Below the pieces are notes generated by a model. That model did no database searches. It saw nothing but the letters and a program-made list of their open reading frames with translations, and had not been told where the DNA came from. From the NCBI GenBank assembly GCA_026419775.2, contig JAOPGA020000365.1, forward strand, positions 1 through 64,000: a stretch of DNA of 64,000 nt, read 5' to 3'. This DNA is from Acrasis kona. Taxonomy: Eukaryota; Heterolobosea; Eutetramitea; Acrasida; Acrasidae. The translations under genes were made by a program, and so were the position numbers. Shown here one piece after another: positions 53,901-64,000 of this stretch (position 1 is its first letter; every line of letters begins with the position of its first letter).

Positions 53901-56900
53901 CAAATCTCCCTTAGCGACAGCAGTGGTGACTTGTGCAATTTCTCTCACTTGATTGGTGAGATTGGCGGCCATAATGTTCACGTTATCAGTGAGTGCTTTC
54001 CATGTTCCATCGACGTCAAGAACTCTTGCTTGACCACCCAATCTACCTTCAGTACCGACTTCTCTGGCCACACGAGTCACTTCGCTTGCGAATGAGTTCA
54101 ATTGATCCACCATGGTGTTGATAGTGTTCTTGAGTTCGAGAATCTCTCCCTTGACATCAGCTTGAATCTTCTTGGATAAATCACCTTTAGCGACAGCAGT
54201 GGTTACTCTTGCAATTTCTCTCACTTGATTAGTCAAGTTAGCGGCCATAATGTTCACGTTGTCGGTCAAGTCCTTCCAAGTACCATCGACTCCCTTGACG
54301 TTGGCTTGTCCTCCCAATTGACCTTGTGTACCCACTTCTCTGGCCACTCTGTTCACCTCTGAAGCGAAGGAGTTCAATTGATCCACCATGGTATTGATGG
54401 TTACTTTCAATTCTGAAATCTCACCCTTGACATCAGCAGTGACCTTCTTACTCAAATCACCTTGAGCCACTGCAGTGGTGACTTGAGCAATTTCTCTCAC
54501 TTGATTAGTGAGATTGGCGGCCATAGTGTTCACATTATGAGTCAAGTCCTTCCAGGTACCATCTACTCCTGGTACTTGAGCTTGACCACCTAACTTTCCT
54601 TCTGTGCCTACTTCGAGTGCCACACGAGTCACTTCTGATGCAAATAGATTTAATTGATGAACCATAGTATTGATGGTGTTCTTGAGTTCGAGAATTTCAC
54701 CTTGAGCATCTGCTGTGATCTTCTTTGACAAGTCACCCTTGGCGACTGCTGTAGTAACGAGTGCAATCTCTCTCACTTGGCTCGTAAGATTGGCAGCCAT
54801 GACGTTTACGTTATCAGTTAGAACTTTCCAAGTACCGTCTACGCCAGGTACTTGTGCTTGACCTCCGAGTTTACCTTCGGTACCCACTTCGAGAGCGACA
54901 CGTGTCACTTCGGATGCAAATCCACGTAGTTGATCCACCATGGTATTGATTGTGATTTTCAGGTTGAGAATCTCTCCCTTAACGTTTGCAGTCATCTTCT
55001 TACCGAGGTCACCTCTAGCCACAGCAGTTGTGACTTCAGCGATAGCACGCACCTGTCCTGTCAAGTTGTTGGCCATAATGTTCACGTTGTCGGTTAGATC
55101 CTTCCATGTACCGTCTACTCCAGGCACTAAGGCTTGTCCTCCGAGTTTACCTTCTGTTCCTACTTCTTTGGCTACACGAGTCACTTCAGATGCAAATGAG
55201 TTCAATTGATCGACCATGGTATTGATAGTGTTCTTGAGTTCCAAGATTTCACCCTTGACATCTGCTGTAATCTTCTTTGACAGATCACCACGTGCCACAG
55301 CGGTTGTAACCTGAGCAATTTCTCTCACTTGACCCGTGAGATTGTTAGCCATGATGTTGACGTTATCGGTGAGTGCTTTCCATGTTCCATCGACGTCAAG
55401 AACAAGAGCTTGACCACCTAGTCGACCCTCTGTACCGACTTCTCTTGCCACACGAGTCACCTCTGAAGCGAAGGAATTTAGTTGATCCACCATGGTGTTG
55501 ATGGTGTTCTTCAGCTCTAGAATCTCTCCTTTGACATTTGCTGTAACTTTCTTTGACAAGTCACCTCTTGCAACAGCTGTGGTCACTTGAGCAATTTCAC
55601 GCACTTGATTGGTCAAGTTAGCAGCCATAATGTTGACATTGTCAGTTAGGTACTTCCAAGTACCATCCACACCGAGAACTTGGGCTTGTCCTCCCAATTT
55701 ACCCTCTGTACCGACTTCTCTGGCCACACGTGTGACTTCACTGGCGAATGAGTTCAATTGATCGACCATAGTGTTGATGGTGTCCTTGAGTTCAAGAATT
55801 TCACCTCTAACGTTTGCAGTTACTTTCTTTGACAAGTCACCAAGAGCGACAGCAGTTGTAACTTGAGCAATTTCTCTGACTTGGTTAGTCAAGTTGTTGG
55901 CCATGGTGTTGACATTATCAGTCAAGTCCTTCCATGTTCCATCTACTCCAGGTACTACGGCTTGACCTCCGAGCTTTCCTTCTGTTCCGACTTCTCTTGC
56001 GACACGTGTGACTTCGGATGCGAATGAGTTCAATTGATCAACCATAGTGTTAATAGTGTTCTTGAGTTCCAAGATCTCTCCTTGTACGTCTGCAGTGATC
56101 TTCTTGCTCAAATCACCACTAGCAACTGCAGTTGTGACTTCTGCAATCTCTCTCACTTGGTTAGTCAAATTGGCAGCCATAGTGTTGACATTATCAGTAA
56201 GATCCTTCCATGTTCCATCAACTCCTGGAACAACGGCTTGACCACCCAGTTTACCTTCGGTACCGACTTCGAGAGCGACACGTGTCACCTCAGATGCGAA
56301 CGAACGCAATTGGTCGACCATAGTATTGATAGTGATTTTCAGATCCAAAATCTCACCCTTGACATCTGCTGTCATTTTCTTGCTCAAATCACCACTTGCG
56401 ACTGCAGTTGTGACTTCGGCGATAGCACGCACTTGACCTGTCAAGTTACTGGCCATAATGTTGACATTATCGGTGAGATCTTTCCATGTACCGTCTACGC
56501 CGTGCACTTGAGCTTGACCTCCTAACTTTCCTTCTGTTCCGACTTCTCTTGCGACACGCGTTACTTCTGATGCAAATGCATTCAATTGGTCAACCATGGT
56601 GTTGATTGTTAACTTGAGTTCGAGTATTTCTCCTTTAACGTTGGCTGTGATCTTCTTACTTAAATCTCCTTGGGCGACAGCTGTAGTCACTTGTGCGATT
56701 TCTCTCACTTGACCAGTCAAGTTGTTGGCCATAATGTTCACATTGTCTGTAAGTGCTTTCCACTCACCATCTACGTCTAGAACACGAGCTTGACCACCGA
56801 GAATACCTTCAGTTCCGACCTCTCTGGCGACACGTGTGACTTCACTAGCGAATGAGTTCAATTGGTCGACCATAGTGTTAATAGTGTTCTTGAGTTCCAA

Positions 56901-59489
56901 GATCTCTCCTTGAACATTTGCAGTGATCTTCTTTGATAAATCTCCCTTGGCGACAGCGGTAGTGACTTGTGCAATTTCTCTCACCTGGTTGGTAAGATTG
57001 GCAGCCATAATGTTCACATTGTCTGTGAGGATGTTCCATGTACCATCGACTCCAGGTACTACGGCTTGACCTCCAAGCTTTCCTTCTGTTCCGACTTCAA
57101 GGGCGACACGTGTGACTTCGGATGCGAATGAACGCAATTGGTCGACCATAGTATTGATGGTGTTCTTAAGATCTAAAATTTCACCTCTTACATTGGCGGT
57201 CATCTTCTTGCTCAAATCTCCTCTGGCAACAGATGTGGTGACTTCGGCGATGGCACGCACTTGTCCTGTGAGGTTGTTGGCCATGGTGTTGACATTGTCA
57301 GTCAAGTCCTTCCAGGTTCCGTCTACTCCTGGTACTTGTGCTTGTCCACCAAGCATACCTTCTGTACCGACTTCTCTTGCGACACGTGTGACTTCTGATG
57401 CGAATGAGTTCAATTGGTCGACCATCGTGTTGATTGTGTTCTTTAACTCGAGAATTTCTCCTTTGACATCTGCTGTGATTTTCTTGCTCAAATCTCCTTG
57501 TGCGACGGCGGTTGTTACTTGTGCAATTTCACGCACTTGACCTGTGAGATTGTTTGCCATAATGTTTACATTGTCGGTTAGTGCTTTCCAAGTTCCGTCT
57601 ACATCTAGAACGAGCGCTTGTCCTCCCAATTTTCCTTCAGTTCCGACTTCTTTGGCGACACGTGTGACTTCACTTGCAAAAGAATTCAATTGGTCAACCA
57701 TGGTATTGATTGTATCCTTAAGCTCCAAGATCTCACCCTTTACATCGGCGGTTACTTTTTTGGATAAATCACCTCTTGCGACTGCGGTTGTGACTTGTGC
57801 AATTTCTCTCACTTGATTGGTCAAATTGGCGGCCATAATATTTACATTATCTGTTAGGTATTTCCATGTTCCATCTACACCATGAACTTGAGCTTGTCCA
57901 CCAAGTTTTCCTTCTGTTCCGACTTCAAGGGCGACACGTGTGACTTCGGATGCGAATGCATTAAGTTGGTCAACCATCGTGTTGATTGTGTTCTTTAAAT
58001 CACGAATTTCACCCTTTGCATCTGCAGTCATCTTTTTACTCAAGTCACCGCTGGCGACGGCGGTTGTGACTTCGGCGATGGCACGCACTTGTCCTGTGAG
58101 GTTGTTGGCCATGGTGTTGACATTGTCAGTCAAGTCTTTCCAGGTTCCGTCGACTCCTGGTACTTGTGCTTGTCCACCAAGCATACCTTCTGTACCGACC
58201 TCCCTAGCGACACGAGTTACTTCGGACGCAAATGCATTGAGTTGATCGACCATAGTATTAATTGTATCCTTTAGTTCCAAAATCTCACCCTGAACATCTG
58301 CAGTAACTTTCTTGCTCAAATTACCTTTGGCGACTGCGGTTGTGACTTGTGCAATTTCTCTCACTTGATTGGTCAAATTGGCGGCCATAATATTTACATT
58401 GTCCGTCAAGGCCTTCCATGTGCCATCAACACCGGGGACTTGTGCTTGACCACCAAGTTTTCCTTCAGTACCGACCTCAAGTGCTAGACGTGTAACTTCA
58501 CTTGCGAAAGAGTTCAATTGATCCACCATCGTGTTGATTGTGTTTTTGAGTTCGAAAATTTCTCCTTGCACATCTGCAGTCATCTTCTTTGAAAGGTCTC
58601 CTCTTGCAACAGCAGTTGTAACCTCTGCAATGGCACGCACTTGACTTGTCAAGTTTGCAGCCATGGTGTTGACGTTGTCCGTCAAATCCTTCCACGTGCC
58701 TCCTACACCTTGTATCTGAGCTTGCCCTCCAAGTTTACCTTCGGTTCCTACTTCTCTGGCAACACGAGTAACTTCTGAAGCGAAAGCATTCAATTGATCC
58801 ACCATCGTATTAATGGTGTTTTTTAGGTCCAAAATTTCTCCCTTGGCGTCGGCTGTCATCTTCTTTGACAAATCTCCTTCCAAGACGGCAGTGGTTACGT
58901 ATAATATAGCACGGACTGAGCCGGTGATAGTTGTGTAGGTACTGTTAACGTTCTCTAGAGCGTATTTCCAGGCACCCTCAACTCCGTTTGTATCGGCGAG
59001 TGCTCCAAGTCTTCCCATACCAATATCGCTGACTACGGAGGTCACCTCACTACTAAAGTGGTTGAGCATGTCCACGAGGGATTTAATACTATCTTCGGCT
59101 TCTGCGACTAAGCCCTTAACAGTTGATGATTTTACATAAGTGTCGTGGGCCAAGTTACCCATTCTCACTTGATTAATGGAGGCAATCATAGCCTTGAGAG
59201 GTCTTGTGTTTGCATCAGCGTATTCGTTCAATGTTTGAGTGTATGTCAACCACCCGCCCGTGGCATCTTCCGGAGCAGAAATTTTGACTGACAAATCACC
59301 CTGCTTGGCTGCCTCAAATGCATTGTTTAATTCTTTCTGGCTGTGTTGGTGTTTATAGGCGAGGCTATTGATTTCTTGAGCAATACAACGTTCCGTATGG
59401 TTTGAGAACGCGCTGTCATCTATCCTTACATCAAAATTGCCTGCATTTAGTTGTTGTAGACCAACAAGCAAGACCTCAGCAGATGCCAT
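50934..59489 (-). CDS. Giant Nik1-like hybrid histidine kinase with 22 HAMP repeat units and two receiver domains
   Basis: A single uninterrupted 2851-residue frame. There is no membrane segment or PAS/GAF domain. Residues 1-221 hold degenerate HAMP-like units, and 222-2245 hold 22 tandem 92-residue units. HisKA has H2283 in [13 protein letters not shown]. The ATPase has the N-box [10 protein letters not shown] and G-boxes DTGIGI and GGTGLGL. REC1 (about 2522-2645) has D2578 in LLDATMP, and REC2 (about 2676-2800) has D2728 in LMDVQMP. HAMP-chain layout follows group III fungal kinases (Nik1/Sln-like osmosensors), which carry five to seven such units. It should autophosphorylate and relay to a histidine phosphotransfer protein. 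Absence of introns is unusual for an 8.6-kb gene here. Confidence 0.95.
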   Translation of the reverse strand: MASAEVLLVGLQQLNAGNFDVRIDDSAFSNHTERCIAQEINSLAYKHQHSQKELNNAFEAAKQGDLSVKISAPEDATGGWLTYTQTLNEYADANTRPLKAMIASINQVRMGNLAHDTYVKSSTVKGLVAEAEDSIKSLVDMLNHFSSEVTSVVSDIGMGRLGALADTNGVEGAWKYALENVNSTYTTITGSVRAILYVTTAVLEGDLSKKMTADAKGEILDLKNTINTMVDQLNAFASEVTRVAREVGTEGKLGGQAQIQGVGGTWKDLTDNVNTMAANLTSQVRAIAEVTTAVARGDLSKKMTADVQGEIFELKNTINTMVDQLNSFASEVTRLALEVGTEGKLGGQAQVPGVDGTWKALTDNVNIMAANLTNQVREIAQVTTAVAKGNLSKKVTADVQGEILELKDTINTMVDQLNAFASEVTRVAREVGTEGMLGGQAQVPGVDGTWKDLTDNVNTMANNLTGQVRAIAEVTTAVASGDLSKKMTADAKGEIRDLKNTINTMVDQLNAFASEVTRVALEVGTEGKLGGQAQVHGVDGTWKYLTDNVNIMAANLTNQVREIAQVTTAVARGDLSKKVTADVKGEILELKDTINTMVDQLNSFASEVTRVAKEVGTEGKLGGQALVLDVDGTWKALTDNVNIMANNLTGQVREIAQVTTAVAQGDLSKKITADVKGEILELKNTINTMVDQLNSFASEVTRVAREVGTEGMLGGQAQVPGVDGTWKDLTDNVNTMANNLTGQVRAIAEVTTSVARGDLSKKMTANVRGEILDLKNTINTMVDQLRSFASEVTRVALEVGTEGKLGGQAVVPGVDGTWNILTDNVNIMAANLTNQVREIAQVTTAVAKGDLSKKITANVQGEILELKNTINTMVDQLNSFASEVTRVAREVGTEGILGGQARVLDVDGEWKALTDNVNIMANNLTGQVREIAQVTTAVAQGDLSKKITANVKGEILELKLTINTMVDQLNAFASEVTRVAREVGTEGKLGGQAQVHGVDGTWKDLTDNVNIMASNLTGQVRAIAEVTTAVASGDLSKKMTADVKGEILDLKITINTMVDQLRSFASEVTRVALEVGTEGKLGGQAVVPGVDGTWKDLTDNVNTMAANLTNQVREIAEVTTAVASGDLSKKITADVQGEILELKNTINTMVDQLNSFASEVTRVAREVGTEGKLGGQAVVPGVDGTWKDLTDNVNTMANNLTNQVREIAQVTTAVALGDLSKKVTANVRGEILELKDTINTMVDQLNSFASEVTRVAREVGTEGKLGGQAQVLGVDGTWKYLTDNVNIMAANLTNQVREIAQVTTAVARGDLSKKVTANVKGEILELKNTINTMVDQLNSFASEVTRVAREVGTEGRLGGQALVLDVDGTWKALTDNVNIMANNLTGQVREIAQVTTAVARGDLSKKITADVKGEILELKNTINTMVDQLNSFASEVTRVAKEVGTEGKLGGQALVPGVDGTWKDLTDNVNIMANNLTGQVRAIAEVTTAVARGDLGKKMTANVKGEILNLKITINTMVDQLRGFASEVTRVALEVGTEGKLGGQAQVPGVDGTWKVLTDNVNVMAANLTSQVREIALVTTAVAKGDLSKKITADAQGEILELKNTINTMVHQLNLFASEVTRVALEVGTEGKLGGQAQVPGVDGTWKDLTHNVNTMAANLTNQVREIAQVTTAVAQGDLSKKVTADVKGEISELKVTINTMVDQLNSFASEVNRVAREVGTQGQLGGQANVKGVDGTWKDLTDNVNIMAANLTNQVREIARVTTAVAKGDLSKKIQADVKGEILELKNTINTMVDQLNSFASEVTRVAREVGTEGRLGGQARVLDVDGTWKALTDNVNIMAANLTNQVREIAQVTTAVAKGDLSKKITADVQGEILQLKNTINTMVDQLNAFASEVTRVAREVGTEGKLGGQAQVPGVDGTWKDLTDNVNTMANNLTGQVRAIANVTTAVAKGDLSKKMTEDVRGEILDLKNTINTMVDQLNSFASEVTRVALEVGTEGKLGGQAQVPGVDGTWKALTDNVNTMAANLTNQVREIAQVTTAVARGDLSKKITADVQGEILQLKNTINTMVDQLNSFASEVTRVALEVGTEGKLGGQALVPGVDGTWKYLTDNVNIMAANLTNQVREIAQVTTAVAKGNLSKKVTADVQGEILELKNTINTMVDQLNSFASEVTCVAREVGTEGKLGGQANVNGVAGIWKELTDNVNMMAVNLTIQVRAISDVASAVTTGDFTRYIVVEAYGEMNTLKSIINKMIFTLQETIQKERLANDANRAKSEFMANMSHEIRTPMNGIIGMTELSLDTEMSAMQRDYLKAVHSSALSLLTIINDVLDFSKIEAGKLEIERIELPLRETLNDTLKALALRSDENGIELISDIDPSIPDRLIGDPIRLRQVITNLVGNAIKFTPFGEVILKVRPDMDFVPSNPSSIQLYFEVSDTGIGIHPDKLQVIFEAFSQADGSITRKYGGTGLGLTISTRLVELMHGRLQAYSTHGQGSVFHFTAQFELDAVREQLHVPDTSQLVGKRVLVIDDNQSCCEVLLSSLKFWGAHAVSANCGMDGIKLIQQYDAENKPFDCMLLDATMPDMSGFDVAKAVKTLLLTNAVPKVIMMLSTTTHRAVMEIYSHLNISHFMNKPVSRAEFLDGLNKILGRTSVNSLQDVHNSIMKEKDADLRLRQDNIHILLVEDNVINQKVAIRVIETKFKYKVTVANNGVEAVEYAMKQRFSLILMDVQMPIMGGFEATSIIREFEKGLGIHTPIIALTAHAISGYREKCLQNEMDEYVSKPIKMEALKKVFDMFLRDSQPFEEYNKPRQQPNALIPKPIITMKRRESDSSLVLSPPASSTTPGDQPSVV
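52755..58826 (-). repeat. Tandem array of 22 x 276-bp units encoding HAMP repeats
   Basis: Exactly 22 in-frame units of 276 nt (92 residues), without an indel between units. Each unit begins with LK[10 protein letters not shown] and includes [25 protein letters not shown] and GDLSKK. Protein identity is high while codons often differ, so most units are old, but units 3 and 6 share long identical DNA (57241-57300 equals 58069-58128, 828 bp or three units apart). Higher-order structure is described in the findings. Confidence 0.95.
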
Positions 59490-60203
59490 AGGATTGTTTT
59501 TCGAGAGTTGTAGTTTATGGAGAAAGATAACTGTCGAAATGATGGCTTTCCAATTCTACATATCTGTCATTTACCTGTCCTACGTTATTATTAGATTCGT
59601 TTGTTCAAAACAGTCTAACGATATTTTGGAGAAGAGCCATATTCAATCGTAGTGCTCCTTTATATCTGAAGGGGTCCGTAGTTCTATTTTGATTTTGTAG
59701 AAAAAGAGCTTCTTCAAAATCTAAAAGCTACTAATTATGGTGGAGTGGATAACGGAGTACTCGAAGCAGCGTTTTTTCTACATGTATGTACCCTTTGTTA
59801 TTCTCCCTCGGAGATTCATAATTCTTGAGGATTTCAGATTCAATTGACAAGTAAAGTGAGCACAAAATGCAAGGAGCGAAGCAATCAAGATTTTTATTAG
59901 GTGTGGTATCAAGCTGGAAATCACAAATATTTGCTCATAGTGGGTCGATTAAATTATCCAGGTTTTGTAAACCGCGACAAATTACTCATCCAATAAGCTA
60001 CTCTCACGTTGTGTTTTCAAAACAATAGGTTTGGTTGAACCCAATCAACTATATCGTTGATATAGTACTTGAAAAATGGCGTGTCAGTTCGACGCTGTGT
60101 ATAGAAGCTTCAAACAAGTAGAGGTACTAACCATCAAATAGATTTAACCTAGCACGAGCATCAATAATTAAATTGCAGAAGTGGAGTCGACCAAAACAAC
60201 TTC
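59490..60203. other. Region between histidine kinase and adenylyl cyclase with small open frames
   Basis: No gene can be supported with confidence. On the + strand a 36-codon frame starts at 59737 (MVEWITEYSKQRFFYM...), a 54-codon frame at 59867 (MQGAKQSRFLLGVVSSWKSQ...) whose reading frame stays open for 30 more codons after its TAG at about 60027, and an ATG at 60075 (MACQFDAVYRSFKQ) with a possible splice into sequence antisense to the cyclase 3' end. These may be exons of a small unrecognised gene. The first ~200 bp are the upstream region of the kinase. Confidence 0.3.
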
Positions 60204-63200
60204 CTAATCACACGACATCACTTGTCCTCTTCGTCCCACAAGATAGAAAGTGTCAATACTACCCTTTCCTTTGACATCCATACATCCTCTTCTTTCTGTT
60301 TCAAATTTGTCTTGTAACGAATCGAATACATGACAAGATTGGATTCTATTTGGCTCAGCAGTAGTGGTCATTCTGCTCGCCAGATTAATCGTGTCACCAA
60401 ACACATCGTACAAGAATTTACTAGTGCCAACAACTCCAGCGGCAAACGAGCCGGAAGCGAATCCAATCTTTATTTGTAACGAGTCCTCTTTTTTGTATTC
60501 TTTTATAATCTTTGTGGTTTGCTCTAAAACATTTAATGCAAAATCTGCAATCTTCTCAACATGGCCCTGCTCTTGGTCAAGCCCAGTTATGGCTAAATAA
60601 GAATTATTGATGGATTTAATCTTTTGTACTACGAACTCATCTGCGATATTATCTATGCATTCGAAAATGCATTTGATAATTTTAATTGACAATTCTGGAT
60701 CTTGTAGTATTTGATCCTCGTAGCCATCAACTATGATGAAACAGGCTGAACCATCTTCGATACAATCATGAATTGAAGTGTAGTCATCTTTGAGTCTCTC
60801 AATGACTGAAACAGGAGCCACATTTTTTAGTATTGAATCACTCAAGCTTCTCTCCTGCTCTATCCTGTCCAGCACTGTTTGAGCTTCTTTGGTTTTTATA
60901 AAAGACTCCATGATGGCTTGTCCACCATAATAATGACCGATGGAGTACAGCAATATCATTGGTATGATGAACGCAAGATAAGGATAACCTACACCAAATA
61001 CGCTATACCAGTATATTCCTTCAACAAATACGAGAGAGCAAAAGAAAATGATGGAGATTAATAATTTGAAAATGTAGGGCACTATTGGAAACATGAACAT
61101 GCTATTATTATTAAATGATTGAGATTTTTTAGAACGACTCACATTGTAACGCTTAAACTAGCCTTCCCTGCAGAATTTCGTTCAGTGAACTTGTCGAAGA
61201 GACACACCAAATTAACAATAAAGTTCGATAGATAAGTCATTACAATGACTAAGATTGTCAAATAATACGAGCCTCTAGCTACTGGAGTAAAATAGATAAT
61301 GGTGAAGAGAATATAGACGAATGTGGTAATGTACACAACAATAAGAGTCCAAGTAGTCGCTACTGTTTGCGTATTCCAAACATCTGCCGCAATATTATAT
61401 AACAAGATCAAGATTTGGAGCACAATTATAATTCTGTGAATAACCAACAAGTCGTCATGTATGAACCGGTAAAGTTGGAGGTTTTCCTCTAGTCTGTTAA
61501 ACATGACTAGCACTTTATTTATTTTATATCTCTTGTCAGAAACAGATTCTTCTTGCTCTGATCCATTACATACTAGATCACATTCTGTATCTTGTGGTGT
61601 GTGTTCTTGTGTTGGGATTGGAGCAGCTACTTTTTTCGAACATACAAGATGCCCTTGTACAAACCCATAGCTGGTCTATTTATAAGAATCTTACTTGTAT
61701 TTTGTAGCTTACTTGTAGCTGCGAGTGCGGTTTCGTATCATAATATTGTTTGATATCATTGTACACTTGATCACTTATTTGCACACGATTAGGCAAACAG
61801 TTGGATTCCATCATGTGAGCTATGTCGACAGTGTGTCCGTAGCTACTATCGTTATCATAGTTTCACAAGATTTGACATACCAATCGAATGAGAGTTTGTT
61901 TCTTCCAATTATACCAGCATAAACATCTTGTTACTTTGAAAAAGGCGTTTCAATACGACCACTTACCTCCTTTTGAGATTCCAACTCTTATCTGAAAACT
62001 CCAGTTGTAAACCTTATTTAAATCTTCAATCTCATTTATCAATTGTAGACCCATCGACACAATGTTAAACACATGATTAAGATCGTCTGTTTTCAAATTA
62101 CCAACACAAAAGTATGCGTCGCCTATTGTTTTCACTTTTTCGATACCATACTCTAATGCAACTCTATCAAAAGTGGAGAATTGAATGTTAAGCATATTAA
62201 TTATGTGCTCTGCCTCTTGACTACTGCTCCATTTCGTAAATCCAACAATGTCAGTAAACAGAACAGAAGCATTCGTATACTTTGTCAAGTTCAGATTTTC
62301 GTTTTGTGGAGACATGATGAATTTTTTCAATTGATCCAGATAGATCTCAGGAAATGTGTTTTTTACAATAAGTTTTACTCGGTCAGATTCCAATCTACGA
62401 AATTCTTGTTCAACTTCTAGTTTTTGATGAGCTTTGAAAGTTTGCCTAAAATATCGCTCAATCAATCCCGTTTCCACTGTACATATCAATGTTATTAACA
62501 AAAAACCTGTAAAATAAAACACCCATAGCTTAGCGTAATAACCGCTAGAGTATGGGCCCCTAGCCTGGGCATCTATAAACATTGGCACTGTAAAAAACAA
62601 ACAAGAAACGAACATCGCTATTGAAGCTGAAGTACCAATAAAGAACGAAACACGAGAACGCAACATCGTCAAGGAGTAAATAGATGATAGAACCATGAAT
62701 CCTAGTCCTGGTACGGTTCTAGTGGTGCCCCATTCTACCGTGTAATTACCAAACATCACACCTATGGTGATGGTAAACGAGCTTACTGACAGTATTGTCA
62801 CAAGTTCGAATATTCTCGGATTTGATTGTATCTTTTTAAAGAACAGCAAGGGTAGAAAAAAAAAAGCAAAAGCACTCGGTATGATATCAAGACATATCGC
62901 TCTTATCAATATGTAGTTGCTAATCTTACTTGGTAAGACGAGGTCTAGAATCAATGTACTTAGCCAGGTCAATGCCCCTACAAGTAGCCCTGCCTTGACT
63001 CTTATTCTAAATATTTTAATGTAAATAATTCAGAAAAATCTTACACTTTTGGACCGTAATAGTATTGGCAGAACAATGCCTCTATTTTTGGGTCTATGAA
63101 TTCCATGAGTGGGAACTTTTTCTGTTCTAGATTTATAACTCTCCTCTCTGGAGCGTTTAAAAGACATGCTTTTCGGTTGATATCGACGTCTTTGTATACA

Positions 63201-63250
63201 AGAGTTTCCGGTATAACTGTCCCGCTAGATGTGAAAATGGAGGACAGCAT
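60204..63250 (-). CDS. Transmembrane adenylyl cyclase with two class III catalytic domains
   Basis: Six exons, with introns at 63007-63044, 61927-61966, 61843-61880, 61676-61712 and 61102-61142 (37-41 nt), give 950 residues. About six membrane segments precede domain C1, and a second block of about six precedes C2. C1 has both metal aspartates (FTDIVGFT, KTIGDAYFC) but lacks the catalytic Asn/Arg pair (HTVDIAHMMES). C2 lacks the first metal site but has the adenine-binding lysine (KIKSINNSYLAITGL) and YDVFGDTINLASRM with Asp, Asn and Arg. This split matches animal tmAC, so the product is predicted to be cAMP. The exons in separate frames would otherwise look like three genes. Confidence 0.88.
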
Positions 63251-63683
63251 GAACTCCCTCCGGTTAACCAGTATGCTTTTGTAATAATATAATTTTGGTG
63301 GAATAGACGCTTTTTTTGATCGTTTTCACGAGGTCAAACCTAATTAGTGTAACACTTCTTATTTAGCTGGTTATAATCCAATGAACCTTTGATGCTCATA
63401 CAGAATACCGCCGCATGAGTTATGGAGGGACATTGCCATTGAACAAAATATTCATTTGTAAAAACTGTGTATCAGCATCTTGATCTTTACCGGTAGACGA
63501 GGTGGTCAATAAATCTCTGCCGGTGATTAGAATTTGAAGTACAAAAGAAATCGAGATTAGACTTGTATTTAGGCTATATAGTTGTTTTTGCTCACACGCG
63601 TCTGAAGTCTCGTCTTGGTCGGGTGAGTTAAAAAGTTGCTAATCAAAAATAAAATCTCTTACAACGCGCACACAACTTTAACA
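63251..63683. other. Divergent upstream region of adenylyl cyclase and the last gene
   Basis: About 430 bp with no open frame of note. Presumed bidirectional promoter; nothing else recognised. Confidence 0.3.
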
Positions 63684-64000
63684 ATGTCCGACAACCCGAC
63701 GAGCAAGTACCAGACGTATATTTATACTGGCATGTCTATTTTAATGACAGCAGCAATGTTTGTAACCTCAAGCGCAAGGACGAAGAATCAAAAGTCATTT
63801 GTACCGAAATTTCAACTAGTAATGGGTGGAATTCAAACAGTTGCTGCACATTTCCTTTATAGCTCAAATGCAGCATTTCCTTTACTAGGGTTCGCTGGTC
63901 ATGCAGCTCTTCAATGTGGATCGTTCTTCTATTTATACTCTTGGCCAAAGCATAAAACTTTGAAGCCCTTATGGTATAAATCGCTCATTACATGGCCGGC
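63684..64000 (+). CDS. Multi-pass membrane protein, cut by the window edge
   Basis: An open frame from the ATG at 63684 runs to the last base (105 codons, no stop). Hydrophobic stretches TYIYTGMSILMTAAMFVTSS and, after a basic loop (ARTKNQKSFVPK), FQLVMGGIQTVAAHFLY and FPLLGFAGHAALQCGSFFYL indicate at least three membrane segments. It ends in a basic WPKHKTLKPLWYKS region. No family recognised; the C-terminus lies outside the window. Confidence 0.55.
   Translation, partial: MSDNPTSKYQTYIYTGMSILMTAAMFVTSSARTKNQKSFVPKFQLVMGGIQTVAAHFLYSSNAAFPLLGFAGHAALQCGSFFYLYSWPKHKTLKPLWYKSLITWP

Noticed and set aside
53500-58300. Several long + strand open frames (up to 163 codons) opposite the histidine kinase
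   Set aside because: They are reverse complements of the 276-bp repeat and recur with it; their length follows from the codon bias of the real minus-strand gene.
52755-58826. Regularly spaced repeats as a CRISPR array or satellite
   Set aside because: The units are 276 bp, coding, in frame and continuous with a kinase; there are no short repeats with unique spacers.
50934-59489. Bacterial origin or contamination of the intronless histidine kinase
   Set aside because: It is flanked within 40 bp by a eukaryotic-context gene, and hybrid group III kinases are common in protists and fungi. Old transfer cannot be excluded, but nothing in base composition sets it apart.
60204-63250. Three separate genes (two cyclase proteins and a small membrane protein)
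   Set aside because: Five GT-AG introns of 37-41 nt join all frames in phase and rebuild complete cyclase and membrane domains, including the end of C1.

Overview
The window is nuclear DNA of a free-living, unicellular eukaryote. The evidence is spliceosomal GT-AG introns in about half of the genes, a eukaryotic gene set (VPS11, VPS34, SEC11, CCT2, POLR1C, DOCK/RasGEF, R-SNARE) and poly(A)-like AATAAA motifs just after stop codons. The DNA is AT-rich and very compact. Convergent neighbours are separated by as little as 9-16 bp, and almost all introns I could define by joining frames are 35-50 nt, mostly 37-41 nt. The mix of a giant Nik1-like hybrid histidine kinase, tmAC-type adenylyl cyclase, RGS-START and RasGEF signalling proteins, an RWP-RK factor, PARG and a probable basal-body protein (BBOF1-like) suggests a heterolobosean such as Acrasis or Naegleria. 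That assignment is inference.

Layout. 1-1.45 kb: the 3' end of a hAT transposon that runs off the left edge. 2-9 kb: a disordered protein, cytochrome b5, a short M1-type aminopeptidase with altered zinc-ligand spacing, a coiled-coil protein, a C2-domain protein and a START protein. 9.4-13.2 kb: VPS11. 13.3-20 kb: a LURP-one/tubby-like protein, two secreted probably GPI-anchored proteins, two coiled-coil genes (one BBOF1-like) and a DUF4282 membrane protein. 20-25.8 kb: an RGS-START fusion, PARG, a YME1-type i-AAA protease and a BTB protein. 26.7-31.3 kb: VPS34 and small membrane or SAP proteins. 31.6-39.5 kb: POLR1C/AC40 with an apparent frameshift, then a six-exon gene fusing DOCK N-terminal, DHR-1 and helical regions to RasGEF-N plus RasGEF. 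39.7-50.9 kb: small acidic proteins, a longin R-SNARE with Ser in place of the zero-layer Arg, aspartate aminotransferase, a mini RWP-RK protein, SEC11, ER DNAJC3/p58-like chaperone, a mitochondrial protein, a tail-membrane protein, CCT2 and a DUF1295 reductase-like protein. 50.9-59.5 kb: a 2851-residue hybrid histidine kinase with 22 tandem 92-residue HAMP units. 60.2-63.3 kb: a 950-residue adenylyl cyclase with two membrane blocks and two complementary catalytic domains. 63.7 kb to the edge: the start of a membrane protein.

The genes are not organised in operons. Two functional themes recur: endolysosomal and secretory traffic (VPS11, VPS34, SNARE, SEC11, DNAJC3) and signal transduction (histidine kinase, adenylyl cyclase, RGS-START, DOCK-RasGEF, BTB). 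The most unusual items are the DOCK-RasGEF chimera, the 22-unit HAMP array with its 3- and 5-unit higher-order structure, the RGS-START fusion and several active-site or layer substitutions in otherwise recognisable families. All gene identities were made by reading the sequence; no database search was run.
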